Of a stretch of 40,351 nt of DNA, positions 15,866 through 23,773 are shown piece by piece. The stretch covers positions 1-40,351 of the forward strand of contig WYER01000004.1 of NCBI GenBank assembly GCA_009903795.1. Reading direction: 5' to 3'. The notes below the pieces were generated by a model, which worked only from the letters and a program-made list of their open reading frames with translations, was not told the origin of the DNA and did no database searches. Both the position numbers and the translations under genes were made by a program. Every line of letters begins with the position of its first letter. The first letter of the stretch is position 1. Source of the stretch: Nitrososphaerota archaeon. Lineage in GTDB: Archaea; Thermoproteota; Nitrososphaeria; Conexivisphaerales; UBA164.

Positions 15866-17115
15866 TTTTTCTGATACCTTAATATCACAGCAATGCCGCC
15901 GAAGTTCTTAAACATCACGCCTGCCTCTGAACGCGAAGAAACTACCTCGACCTTTGCGCCAACTTGGTTTGCAAGGTCTGAAACGTAGTCCACAACGTCC
16001 TGAACATTTATGCTCCAGAGGCTCTTGCCGCAAACTGGACATACCTGCTGAGACATGGTTGCCTTTTCTTTGTAAAGATCTGTGCTGTTCACAAATCTTT
16101 CATCAGTATAGCCGCAGTTCTTGCAAACAGCTTCCAGCCTTAAAGTGTTGATGTCTTCTGATATTATTACTGTGTCAGCGTTGCCTTCTTTCAAAGCCTG
16201 TAAAGATGGCTGAAGCCCATAAACAGCAAGCCCATCCTTCTTTGAAACTTCAGAAAGAAACTTATCTATTATCTTCTTTTCCTCTATAAGCCTGACACCC
16301 TCTATCAGCTCTTCACCTCTTTCGAGCGTTTCCCTTATGCCCTCTTCTCCTGCATAGCCTGTATCGACGAGACCTATGGTAGCCTGCTTTAACCTGTAAT
16401 CTAGGTAGTCTCCCTTGTAGAAGTCTTCCTTGGACATGCCCGGACCGCTGATTATCAGCCTTTTTACCCTGTAGGTATCTATGAAGATCTCCTTTGCGTG
16501 CTGAGCAACCCTGTGAAAGAACTCGTTTATTTCGTTCTCCCTGATCCTTTCGAACCTCCTTGCAGATTGCCCTCCCTGCCTGTGTTTGCTTCCAACTCCG
16601 CTGGTTATAACTTCAATTACCTCAACCCTGTCGCCTGAGATTATCCCGAAACCAGCCTCAGAGAGGTCTATCGATATTACGCCTATAAGGTCTTCTTCTT
16701 TTAAAAGCGATTTTAAGATGTCTAAATGAAAGTGATCGTCGCACCTGTAAAGGTAGGTTGGAACTGGTTTGGGAGGCACTATCTCATAGTACTTTAACTC
16801 TTCGTCTGCCGGATTTTCAGGTGATGGAACGTATCCACAGAAAACTATAAGGCCGTTTTCTGGGAACTGTTTGTAAAGCTTTAACTTCTGCATTATGTGA
16901 GTAAGGGCGTCCTGAACGTGTGTCCTAGTCTGATCGCTCTTTATGTTTGAAGCGGTGCCGTATTCGTCCCTGAGCTGGTTTATTACATCATAAGGAGGTC
17001 GCTTTGGCGGTATGTAAAGTGAGATAAGCTCCGTCCCTCGACCTGTGATGTTAGACAGCTCGTTAAGTAGCCTTTTAACTCTATAAATTTCAACTGAATC
17101 ATACTGTTGTTGCAT
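15862..17115 (-). CDS. prf1: Peptide chain release factor aRF1
   Basis: Recognises all three stop codons and triggers peptide release in archaea. 417 residues, the usual length. Stop-codon recognition motifs NIKS (57-60) and Y-x-C-x-x-x-F (YRCDDHF, 123-129) are in the N domain. The catalytic GGQ (181-183, RQGGQSARR) is in the M domain. The C domain carries a zinc-ribbon-like CKNCGY...CPVCG insert. The ATG start lies at a divergent promoter shared with pyrH, where an inverted repeat is present. It is followed directly by valS with a 4-bp overlap. Confidence 0.96.
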   Translation of the reverse strand: MQQQYDSVEIYRVKRLLNELSNITGRGTELISLYIPPKRPPYDVINQLRDEYGTASNIKSDQTRTHVQDALTHIMQKLKLYKQFPENGLIVFCGYVPSPENPADEELKYYEIVPPKPVPTYLYRCDDHFHLDILKSLLKEEDLIGVISIDLSEAGFGIISGDRVEVIEVITSGVGSKHRQGGQSARRFERIRENEINEFFHRVAQHAKEIFIDTYRVKRLIISGPGMSKEDFYKGDYLDYRLKQATIGLVDTGYAGEEGIRETLERGEELIEGVRLIEEKKIIDKFLSEVSKKDGLAVYGLQPSLQALKEGNADTVIISEDINTLRLEAVCKNCGYTDERFVNSTDLYKEKATMSQQVCPVCGKSLWSINVQDVVDYVSDLANQVGAKVEVVSSRSEAGVMFKNFGGIAVILRYQKK

Positions 17116-17137
17116 CAGTTATCCTGATAAAATACAG

Positions 17138-17159
17138 AAACGTTAATTTTAAAACGTTT
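17138..17159. promoter_or_regulatory. Perfect inverted repeat in the prf1/pyrH divergent promoter
   Basis: AAACGTT at 17138-17144 and AACGTTT at 17153-17159 are perfect inverted arms with an 8-bp A/T spacer. They lie between the starts of prf1 (minus) and pyrH (plus), overlapping the TATA-like elements of both. Candidate operator; the binding protein is unknown. Confidence 0.4.
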
Positions 17160-17180
17160 TTATACATTCTACTATGGCAG

Positions 17181-17858
17181 ATGAAGACAGTAGTTAAAAT
17201 TTCAGGAAGCATTTTTGACGAGGTAGGAGCTGAAGAAAGGATTAAAGAGCTTGCCTCTGTTTTCGAAAAGTACGTGCAAGATGGGAACAGCTTAGCAATA
17301 GTCGTTGGAGGGGGCAAAAGGTCAAGGGAGCTCATAGAGCTCGGCAGGAAGCTGGGGGCAACAGAAGATGTGCTTGACGAAATAGGGATAGACATTACAA
17401 GGATCAACGCAAAGTTGCTGATATCTTGTATAAAGGATTCTTACCCGCAGGTTATAACAGATCTCAGAGAAGCCGACATAGCGTGGTCAGTAAAAAAGAT
17501 ACCAGTTGCTGGAGGTCTATCGCCTGGGCATAGCACAAACGCGGTTGCCGCCCTTTTAGCTGAACACCTCAAGGCTGACCTTTTTATAAATTCAACAAAA
17601 GCTGGAGGAGTCTATGATAGGGACCCAAAGAAGTATCCTGATGCAAGGTTTATGGAAAGGGTTAGCATCGAAGAACTGAAAAAAATAATAAAGGGGTCCT
17701 CCGAAGCCGGGACATACGAGCTTCTTGACGAAGTTTCTATAGGGATAATCCAAAGGTCTAAGATCAGAACGCTGGTAACTGGAACAGGAACGGCAGAAAT
17801 CAAGAAAGCCTTATATGGCGAGAATGTCGGAACTATGATCGTATTTGAGCGAATCTGA
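17181..17858 (+). CDS. pyrH: UMP kinase (archaeal type)
   Basis: Phosphorylates UMP to UDP with ATP in pyrimidine synthesis. 225 residues with the amino-acid-kinase fold. Visible are VKISGSIFD at the N-terminus, the glycine-rich VVGGGKRSRELIELGR loop, GLSPGHSTNAVAALLA in the middle, NSTKAGGVYDRDPKKYPDA, and a closing VTGTG. These are the hallmarks of the archaeal PyrH branch. A TATA-like TTTTTATAC ends 16 nt before the ATG, so the message is leaderless or nearly so. An out-of-frame ATG at 17174 is rejected. The 3' end overlaps the next ORF by 14 bp. Confidence 0.93.
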   Translation: MKTVVKISGSIFDEVGAEERIKELASVFEKYVQDGNSLAIVVGGGKRSRELIELGRKLGATEDVLDEIGIDITRINAKLLISCIKDSYPQVITDLREADIAWSVKKIPVAGGLSPGHSTNAVAALLAEHLKADLFINSTKAGGVYDRDPKKYPDARFMERVSIEELKKIIKGSSEAGTYELLDEVSIGIIQRSKIRTLVTGTGTAEIKKALYGENVGTMIVFERI

Positions 17859-18078
17859 GGAAAAAAGAAAAAGGGCAAAGGATTTTTACATTCCGCCGCA
17901 TTCTCACTGCAAGGTTTGCGGAAAGGCTATACCTGAAGGGCAGATATACTGTAGCAAGGAATGTAGGGACAAGGATCTGAAGGCACAAAGCAGAGAAAGG
18001 AAGATGCTGTGGGCGTTTTACGGAGTGTTCATGGCGCTCCTTGTGATTCTTCTTGTGGTAAGCTACATTTTAAAGTGA
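17845..18078 (+). CDS. Zinc-ribbon protein with C-terminal membrane anchor (DUF2116-like)
   Basis: 77 residues. A zinc-binding CKVCGKAIPEGQIYCSKEC motif lies at about 22-40, with a single hydrophobic segment at 54-75 (AFYGVFMALLVILLVVSYIL) ending the protein. This layout matches the archaeal DUF2116 family, sometimes annotated as a nucleic-acid-binding zinc ribbon. The role is unknown. The TTG start lies inside the end of pyrH (14-bp overlap), so translation is coupled. The tail anchor suggests a cytoplasmic metal-binding head at the membrane. Confidence 0.75.
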   Translation: MSESEEKRKRAKDFYIPPHSHCKVCGKAIPEGQIYCSKECRDKDLKAQSRERKMLWAFYGVFMALLVILLVVSYILK

Positions 18079-18116
18079 AAAACGTTTAATTTTTACTTTG
18101 CTATAAAGCTATTAGA

Positions 18117-18683
18117 TTGAAAGGCGTTGTAGGAATAACAGGAGCTAGCGGGATAATTTATGGTGTAAGGCTTGCCGAAGAGCTTAACAGAAGCGGAGTT
18201 GAGGTTCACACCATATTTACGGAAGCGGCAAAGAAGACATCAGAGTACGAGCTTAAAGATGCATACGAGAGGGTTAAAAAAGCTTCAAAAAAGGTCTACG
18301 AAGAAGAGGATATTGATGAAGCTCCGGCAAGCGGCTCGAGTGGTTTCAACTTTATGGTAATTGCTCCATGTAGCATAAGGACTCTGGGTTCAGTTGCAAA
18401 CGGTATAGCTGACAACCTGTTGACGAGGGCTGCAATGGTAAATCTGAAGGAGAGAAAAAAGCTGTTGCTAGTTATTAGGGAAACACCGTTATCTACGATA
18501 GATATAATGAACATGCTGAAGGTTTCGATCGCGGGGGCCATTGTCATGCCAGCATCACCAGCGTTCTATTCGAAACCTAAAAGCGTTGAAGACATGGTTA
18601 ACTTTATAGTGGGAAAAGCACTTGACATTCTTGAGATAAAGCACAACCTTTACAAAAGGTGGAAGGCTGACGAGCTGCCTTAG
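18117..18683 (+). CDS. ubiX: Flavin prenyltransferase UbiX
   Basis: Makes prenyl-FMN, the cofactor of UbiD enzymes, from FMN and dimethylallyl phosphate. 188 residues. Family motifs are GITGASGIIYGVRLAEEL at the N-terminus (flavin-binding), APCSIRTLGSVANGIADNLL in the middle, RETPLS, and MPASPAFYSKP near the end. The TTG start follows TTTAATTTTT at a typical archaeal promoter distance. It lies 1 bp ahead of the DUF429 gene. It is the only UbiX in the window and would activate the two UbiD enzymes at 3.7 kb and 9.8 kb, although it is not adjacent to them. Confidence 0.93.
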   Translation: MKGVVGITGASGIIYGVRLAEELNRSGVEVHTIFTEAAKKTSEYELKDAYERVKKASKKVYEEEDIDEAPASGSSGFNFMVIAPCSIRTLGSVANGIADNLLTRAAMVNLKERKKLLLVIRETPLSTIDIMNMLKVSIAGAIVMPASPAFYSKPKSVEDMVNFIVGKALDILEIKHNLYKRWKADELP

Positions 18684-18684
18684 C

Positions 18685-19269
18685 ATGGGAGTGGACCTTG
18701 CGGGGTCTGTAAAGAGAAAAACGGGTTTGGCTATTTTAGACGGGCTTCTTAACTGCAGGTACTTTACTGTTTATACTGATGAAGACATAATAAAGATAGC
18801 ACTGGAAGAAAAGCCTGAAGTAATAGTTATCGATGCGCCATTAAGCATACCCCGCGGTAGGAAGGATATAAACGACAGGAACGGGCCGCACTTTAGAGCG
18901 TGTGACGTTGAGCTCAGGAAGATGGGGATAAAGTTCTTTCCTATTACCCTCGGGCCGATAAGGATGCTCACTGAAAGGGGCATAAAGCTGTCGAAGAAAC
19001 TCAGCTCTATTGGTTTCAGAGTTATTGAATCATACCCTGGAGGCGTTCAGGATGTCCTTAAGATACCAAGGAAGAAGAACATAAAAGGACTGATTGATGG
19101 GCTCAAAAGACTTGGAATAAAAGGATGCATGGATGATATGAATGACCATGAAGCAGATGCCGCAACAATAGCATACCTAGGGTTTCTCTTCGTAAAGGGT
19201 TTAGCTGTTCCTCTTGGAGATCCAGATGAAGGGCTCCTTTATCTTCCTAAAAAATTAATACAATCCTAG
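18685..19269 (+). CDS. DUF429 family protein (predicted RNase-H-fold nuclease)
   Basis: 194 residues. The start GVDLAGSVKRKTG is the typical DUF429 opening with an RNase-H-like first strand and Asp. VIVIDAPLSIP and RACDVELRKMGI follow, with MNDHEADAATIAYLG near the end (a conserved D-x-x-D-A pattern). The family is predicted to be a nuclease, but activity is unproven. It starts 1 bp after ubiX and converges on dnaG with a 15-bp overlap. Confidence 0.78.
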   Translation: MGVDLAGSVKRKTGLAILDGLLNCRYFTVYTDEDIIKIALEEKPEVIVIDAPLSIPRGRKDINDRNGPHFRACDVELRKMGIKFFPITLGPIRMLTERGIKLSKKLSSIGFRVIESYPGGVQDVLKIPRKKNIKGLIDGLKRLGIKGCMDDMNDHEADAATIAYLGFLFVKGLAVPLGDPDEGLLYLPKKLIQS

Positions 19270-20376
19270 CTGGGAAAAAGTATAAACTTTTATTCCTTCA
19301 GGTACGTTGATTCCTTCTGCCTGTTTAAAGGCGACTATTGTAACGAAACCAAGGTTTTTTGCGCTGTCGACGAGCCTTTGTGTAGCTATACCATCAAGGA
19401 TAATGTGCTTTCCATCAGTCAGCTTTTCAAGAGCTGGCATGAGCTCGTTTATTGGAAGCCTTGCTATTTCGTTAAGGTCTTTATCCAAAACTACAGCCTC
19501 TAACGTTTCCTTTATTGTAGGGTATATTGACTTTATTTTTTCGAGGAGAGAAGCATCTATCTCCGGCAGAACAACTTCTTTAGCTGGCTTCCCTTCAAGT
19601 ATGCTCTTTATTTCAGCAGGCGTAAGTTCTTCGACCTCCCTGCCTGGCGGAGCCCTATAAATTGGTATGTTGCCCAGCATCTGTTCCAGCTCTTTCTGAA
19701 TGAGGTCCCCTCCCCTGTCGCCATCAAGAAAAGCTATTAAGTTCTTCTTGCCCCTAAGCTGAACGACGCTTTCAGGAACCTTAACCCCGTTGAGCGCCAG
19801 CGTGTTATAGTAACCCGCCCTCTGGAGGTTTATGACGTCGGCCCTTCCCTCAACCAGAATTATTGTGTCGCTGTTGTTCACATCAGGACCGGCTGGAAGC
19901 TTTTCAGGCCCCCATTCCAGGACTTTGTATGGCTTAAGGACTTCATATATTTCGTTCTGAATCTTTTCTCCCTCGCTTGTGGACTTTATGTACCATTCCT
20001 TGAGTATTTCTTTGGCCCTTTCGGCTACCTGCTTTCTTTTTGTTTCCCTTACATCCTGTATTTCTTGTAGCTGAATCTTTGCATCGCACGGGCCAACCTT
20101 TTCTACGCTTTCAACCATAGCAGCTATGAGCGCGGTAGTTACTATATCGGTAGAAGAGGGAATTATGATCTCGCCAAAAACCTTGTCATTTTTTGATTGC
20201 ATATTTATCTCAATTCTTCCTATCTTCCAGTTTTTCTGAAGCTCATTGAGGTTAAGCTCTGCGCCAAAAAGACCCTCAGTCTGTCCAAATATGGCGCCTA
20301 TAATGTCAGCCTTTTCAACTATGCCATCTATTGTAAACTTTAGCTTTATCAGGTACTTGACAGTTCCGTCGGGCAA
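19255..20376 (-). CDS. dnaG: Archaeal DnaG (exosome-associated, Toprim domain)
   Basis: Bacterial-type primase homologue of archaea, known mainly as a subunit that links poly(A)-rich RNA to the exosome. 373 residues. An N-terminal archaeal DnaG domain with DGIVEKADIIGAIFGQTEGL is followed by a Toprim domain with the catalytic Glu in VEGRADV (Glu176) and the DxD in FLDGDRGG (Asp218, Asp220). No N-terminal zinc-binding domain, as expected for archaea. The start is a TTG with GTGAG just upstream and a TATA-like TTTTAAG further up. The last 15 bp overlap the convergent DUF429 gene. Confidence 0.94.
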   Translation of the reverse strand: MPDGTVKYLIKLKFTIDGIVEKADIIGAIFGQTEGLFGAELNLNELQKNWKIGRIEINMQSKNDKVFGEIIIPSSTDIVTTALIAAMVESVEKVGPCDAKIQLQEIQDVRETKRKQVAERAKEILKEWYIKSTSEGEKIQNEIYEVLKPYKVLEWGPEKLPAGPDVNNSDTIILVEGRADVINLQRAGYYNTLALNGVKVPESVVQLRGKKNLIAFLDGDRGGDLIQKELEQMLGNIPIYRAPPGREVEELTPAEIKSILEGKPAKEVVLPEIDASLLEKIKSIYPTIKETLEAVVLDKDLNEIARLPINELMPALEKLTDGKHIILDGIATQRLVDSAKNLGFVTIVAFKQAEGINVPEGIKVYTFSQLGLY

Positions 20377-20438
20377 CTTTTCTCACGTATTGAAAGAATA
20401 GTTACTTACTTAAAAGCCTTTATGAATTTTATAGATAA

Positions 20439-21791
20439 TCAGAGACCCAAGACCTCTACCTTTTCAGATGCATTTTCGAGCCTTCTCCAGTAGTCCGCAA
20501 CCATTTTTTCCGCTTTTTTGTTTATCTCTTCTATGTTTATCTTTACGAACTTCCCGCCTTTAAGAAGGACTTCGCCGTTCACTATTACTGTGTCTACGTC
20601 TTTGCCGTTAACTGAGTTTACGAGGTAACCGTAAGCAGAACCAGAGTTAAGAGGCGTCGGCCTTACTGCAGGCCTAATTATGACTACATCAGCAAGCTTT
20701 CCAGCTTCTATCGAACCAAGCCTATCAGCTATGCCAAGCGCTTTTGCAGCATTAATTGTGCTCATTTCAAGAACCTGCTGAAAGCTCATGACCCTGGGAT
20801 CAAGCTTGTTAACCTTGTGTATCAGGTATGTTGCCCTAATGTTTTCAAACGTATCAAATACATAACCGTCGTTGCCTATGCTTACGTTAATCCCCATGCT
20901 GAGCATCTCAGGCACCGGCGCTATTCCAACGGCATTAAGCATGTTACTTAGCGCGTTATGAGCTACAGAAGTTCTTGTACTAGCTATTAACCTGAGCTCA
21001 TCTTCGTTTACCTGGACGGCGTGAGCTACGAGCGTTCTTTCGCCAAGTATTCCTAGATCGTAAAGCCTTTCAAAAGTCCTCTTGCCGTACCTTTCAAGGT
21101 TATGATAAAGGTCCCATTTTCCCTCTGAAGTATGTATTGTTATTGGAACAGAGTATTTATCAGAAAGCTCTTTTCCGGCTTTCAGAAGATCGTCGTGAAC
21201 TGTAAAAGAGGCATGGATGCTTACCATACCGTTCATCCTCTCATCTTTGCTTTTCTTTATGTACCTCTCGTTCTCTTTCAGACCTTCAAACCCTTCTTCA
21301 TTGCTTCTTCTCTGTGTGGCTTCAAAAGATATGAAACCCCTTATGCCGGCTTCAAGCACGCCTTTCTCAATCATGTCGAGCACTCCTTTTATTGCGTTAG
21401 GCCCAGAGAACGTGTCAGCAAACGTAGTAGTTCCGCTTCTCAGAAGCTCGAGCGAAGCTGTAAGCGCGCTGATGTAAGCGTCGTCTTCGTTCATGGTTTC
21501 GTCCATTGGCCACCATATTCTCTGAAGGTTCTGGGTAAAATCGCTCGGGGGTTTAAGCTTTAACGGAGCACCTCTCAGAAGTATTCCATAAAGGTGAGTG
21601 TGAGAACAAACAAAACCAGGGGTAACTATGCTGCCCGAAGCATCTATCTCCTCATCTGCCTTTAACCTAGAAACACCCTTTTCAACCTGGACTATTCTGT
21701 TATTTTCTATGAGGATTGAACCGTTGAAAACCTCCCTTTTATTGTTCATCGTAACAATTATACCGTTGTTAACAGAAACTGTCTTGTTCAT
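20439..21791 (-). CDS. SsnA-like aminohydrolase (amidohydrolase superfamily)
   Basis: 450 residues. Metal ligands are visible as SHTHLYG (HxH, about residues 63-65), TIHTSEG and VAHAVQ (two single His), and GNDGY (the Asp). The GFVCSHTHLYG, RIWWPMDETM and ISFEATQRR blocks, plus the C-terminal DYWRRLE, closely resemble SsnA, a putative aminohydrolase. In enteric bacteria ssnA is encoded beside an xdhD-type molybdenum hydroxylase and purine or hypoxanthine genes. The wider relatives are methylthioadenosine, S-adenosylhomocysteine and chlorohydrolase-type deaminases. The substrate is therefore probably an amino- or oxo-heterocycle such as a purine or a deaminated nucleoside. It sits alone on the minus strand, with its promoter region in the following gap. 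Confidence 0.8.
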   Translation of the reverse strand: MNKTVSVNNGIIVTMNNKREVFNGSILIENNRIVQVEKGVSRLKADEEIDASGSIVTPGFVCSHTHLYGILLRGAPLKLKPPSDFTQNLQRIWWPMDETMNEDDAYISALTASLELLRSGTTTFADTFSGPNAIKGVLDMIEKGVLEAGIRGFISFEATQRRSNEEGFEGLKENERYIKKSKDERMNGMVSIHASFTVHDDLLKAGKELSDKYSVPITIHTSEGKWDLYHNLERYGKRTFERLYDLGILGERTLVAHAVQVNEDELRLIASTRTSVAHNALSNMLNAVGIAPVPEMLSMGINVSIGNDGYVFDTFENIRATYLIHKVNKLDPRVMSFQQVLEMSTINAAKALGIADRLGSIEAGKLADVVIIRPAVRPTPLNSGSAYGYLVNSVNGKDVDTVIVNGEVLLKGGKFVKINIEEINKKAEKMVADYWRRLENASEKVEVLGL

Positions 21792-22282
21792 CTTACCAAA
21801 TACTTACAAATCTTGGCAAAATAAACTTTTAATTTTTATTTTTTAAAAAGTTACATTTAATTGAGAAAAGTATAATCAGTATAGCTACACCATCCTTAGA
21901 CATGGATTGGTTTACAGCGGACTTCACGACGCACTTTCATCCCCCTTTAGGGTTGTTTACCTACCTTAAGCACTTACCTATCATTAAGAAGCAGATCAAA
22001 ACTTTTGTTAATTTTATGATGCTTTTGCTGTTATACCAAATTTTAAGATTTTTGTTCAAAAAATTTAGGTAAGCAAGCTATTAAATTGTGTTGATTAATC
22101 TAAAATTATCAAATTATAAATATAAAAAATTACTTGTTACCAATGCTATATCGTAGGATCATTTATGGTTTGCATAAACGTTAAAACGTCATCTTTGCTC
22201 AAAAAGTTTTAAACTACTGTCATATACAGGGCTTTCCCATTAAACTCCTAAAGGTTAAATCTTCATATTTCAATAATTTGGT
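21792..22282. other. 491-bp gap with a dispersed-repeat copy and a 56-codon ORF
   Basis: Separates the divergent SsnA-like and thioesterase genes. Bases 21902-22072 encode a 56-residue ORF (starts MDWFTADFTTHFHP, then basic and hydrophobic) with no recognised family. About 22000-22165 is a diverged copy of a repeat also found at 36235-36415. The final 30 bp carry TTAAATC about 27 nt before the ATG at 22283, the likely promoter of the thioesterase gene. Confidence 0.55.
22000..22165 (+). repeat. Dispersed degenerate repeat, copy 1
   Basis: Aligns with 36235-36415 along most of its length. Shared words include AAAACTTTTGTT, AATTTTAAG against GATTTTAAAC, GCAAGCTAT against GGCAAGCTATC, TTGATTAA against CTGATTAA, and ATCGTAGGAT against ATCGCAGGAT. 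Diverged by substitutions and small gaps. Origin not identified; probably the end of a decayed mobile element. Confidence 0.55.
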
Positions 22283-22627
22283 ATGCTTGAAGATACGCTT
22301 AAAATAAAGTTTGATAAAGGAATTGCCGAAACTGAGTGTGACGATAGCGTCACAAACGTCCTGGGAATAGTCCACGGGGGTTTTATAGCTGCGCTTCTTG
22401 ACACCGCCATGGGCTCGCTGCTCGAGAAGAAAGCTGTAACTGTTAACCTTAACGTGGAATTTATTGAACCAGCATTTAAGGGCAAGCTCAGGGCCGAAGG
22501 CAAGGTAGTAAGGTACGGTAACGACCTTGTATTTACTGAAGGTAAAGTCTATCAGCAAAACAGGCTGGTTGCAAGGGGCTCGGCCATATATTTTTTACTA
22601 AAAGAAGGTCAGCTCATACAAAAATAA
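22283..22627 (+). CDS. Hotdog-fold thioesterase (PaaI-like)
   Basis: 114 residues, a complete single hotdog domain. VLGIVHGGFIAALLDTAMG at about 26-44 is the PaaI/4HBT motif with the HGG turn and the downstream acidic residue. The closing VYQQNRLVARGSAIYFL is the last strand pair. PaaI-like enzymes hydrolyse aryl- or acyl-CoA thioesters as salvage or proofreading enzymes. Specificity is unknown. The ATG is about 27 nt after TTAAATC, fitting a leaderless message. It is not obviously linked to the GINS operon 92 bp downstream. Confidence 0.82.
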   Translation: MLEDTLKIKFDKGIAETECDDSVTNVLGIVHGGFIAALLDTAMGSLLEKKAVTVNLNVEFIEPAFKGKLRAEGKVVRYGNDLVFTEGKVYQQNRLVARGSAIYFLLKEGQLIQK

Positions 22628-22718
22628 ATAAATGAGGAAAAGCTCCGATATTTTGTATAATGATGGAATGTCATTCTGCTTCAAAAAGTTTTTTTAAAAG
22701 CTTTCTCAATGATTAATC

Positions 22719-23276
22719 ATGCAGGATATAATCAGCCTGTTGAACCAGGCTGTTACAAACGAGCTAAAGAATGAAGAAAAGCTCGGGCAGCTTCCTGCTG
22801 CCTTTTACGGCATAATATCTTTAAGGCTTAAGCAGCTCAAAGTTATGGAGCTTACAGCTTCAACCGAGGAAGCAAAGCTTGCCGCAAAGGAGCTGAGGAA
22901 AAACATAACAGAGCTCGTAAACGCGCTCATGCAGATAAGGGTCAGAAAGATGTTCAACACGCTGCTTAAAGGTGGTACAATAGAAGTCGATGAATACGAA
23001 AAACCGGTAGTTCCTCTCCTCGTTAAGTTCGTCTCTCAATTCAATGAGTTAAGATTTTATATCGTTGAAGGTAAGACAAAAGAGCTTGAACATTTTTACA
23101 AGGATGCCCCAACTGTATACTACCTTGTGCAGTTCCTCAGCCCAACAGATAAGTTCATGGGATCTGATCTAATTGAATACGGTCCGTTTGAAGCTGGTGA
23201 CATAGCAACGTTGCCTCAAGAAAATGCAAAAATATTAATAGAGAAGAATATAGTGAAGAAGGTGGGAGAGATATGA
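22719..23276 (+). CDS. GINS complex subunit (Gins15/51-like)
   Basis: Part of the archaeal CMG-like replicative helicase assembly with MCM and RecJ/GAN. 185 residues. An alpha-helical GINS A domain (LGQLPAAFYGIISLRLKQLK, then KELRKNITELVNAL and RKMFNTLLKGG) is followed by a small C-terminal B domain (GPFEAGDIATLPQENAKILIEKNIVKKV). The A-then-B order indicates Gins15/51 rather than Gins23. TTTTTTAAAAGC lies about 25 nt before the ATG, a leaderless promoter. It overlaps the L44e gene by 4 bp and leads the operon L44e-S27e-aIF2alpha-Nop10, a gene neighbourhood conserved in many archaea. Confidence 0.87.
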   Translation: MQDIISLLNQAVTNELKNEEKLGQLPAAFYGIISLRLKQLKVMELTASTEEAKLAAKELRKNITELVNALMQIRVRKMFNTLLKGGTIEVDEYEKPVVPLLVKFVSQFNELRFYIVEGKTKELEHFYKDAPTVYYLVQFLSPTDKFMGSDLIEYGPFEAGDIATLPQENAKILIEKNIVKKVGEI

Positions 23277-23566
23277 AGATACCAAACATAATAGTAACTT
23301 ACTGTCCCAGATGCAAAAAACACACTGAGCATGAAGTATCCATCTACAAGAAAGGTAAGGAAAGGTCAATGAGCTACGGTGCAAGGTATCACGAAGAAGT
23401 TAAGCACGGCTACGGTGGTCAGAAATACCCCGAGCTCAAAAGGACTGCAAAGACGACAAAAAAGGTAAGCCTCAAGCTCAAGTGCAAAAAATGCGGGTAC
23501 ATTATAGTAAAGGAAGGAATACGCTTGAGAAAAGCCGAAATAGTTGAGGTAGTAAAGAAAGGGTGA
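23273..23566 (+). CDS. rpl44e: Large ribosomal subunit protein L44e
   Basis: 97 residues, normal length. Zinc-binding CPRCKKHTEHEVS at the N-terminus and CKKCGYIIVKEGIRLRKAE at the C-terminus are diagnostic. The middle is basic, with the expected GYGGQKYPELKRTAKTTKK stretch. The start overlaps the GINS stop by 4 bp and is preceded by GGTGGGAG, so it is translated in the operon. S27e follows after 6 bp. Confidence 0.96.
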   Translation: MKIPNIIVTYCPRCKKHTEHEVSIYKKGKERSMSYGARYHEEVKHGYGGQKYPELKRTAKTTKKVSLKLKCKKCGYIIVKEGIRLRKAEIVEVVKKG

Positions 23567-23572
23567 TAGAAA

Positions 23573-23773
23573 ATGCCGCAGATTAAACAGCTTATACTGA
23601 CTCCTAGGAGTGCTTTCCTGAAGATTAAGTGTCCAAAGTGCGGTATGGAAAGAATAGTTTTTTCGCATTCAACACATAAGGTTTATTGTGAAGGCTGTGG
23701 AGAACTTCTCGTGATCCCTACTGGGGGTAAAGCAATAATAAACAGCAAAGAGATCAAAAGAGTAGACTTATGA
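23573..23773 (+). CDS. rps27e: Small ribosomal subunit protein S27e
   Basis: 66 residues. The zinc ribbon CPKCGMERIVFSHSTHKVYC and CEGCGELLVIPTGGKA matches S27e. GGTGATAG precedes the ATG by a few bases. It overlaps the start of aIF2-alpha by 4 bp (ATGA). Confidence 0.95.
   Translation: MPQIKQLILTPRSAFLKIKCPKCGMERIVFSHSTHKVYCEGCGELLVIPTGGKAIINSKEIKRVDL

Noticed and set aside
21132-21563. 143-codon plus-strand frame inside the SsnA-like gene
   Set aside because: Antisense shadow of a clearly conserved gene.
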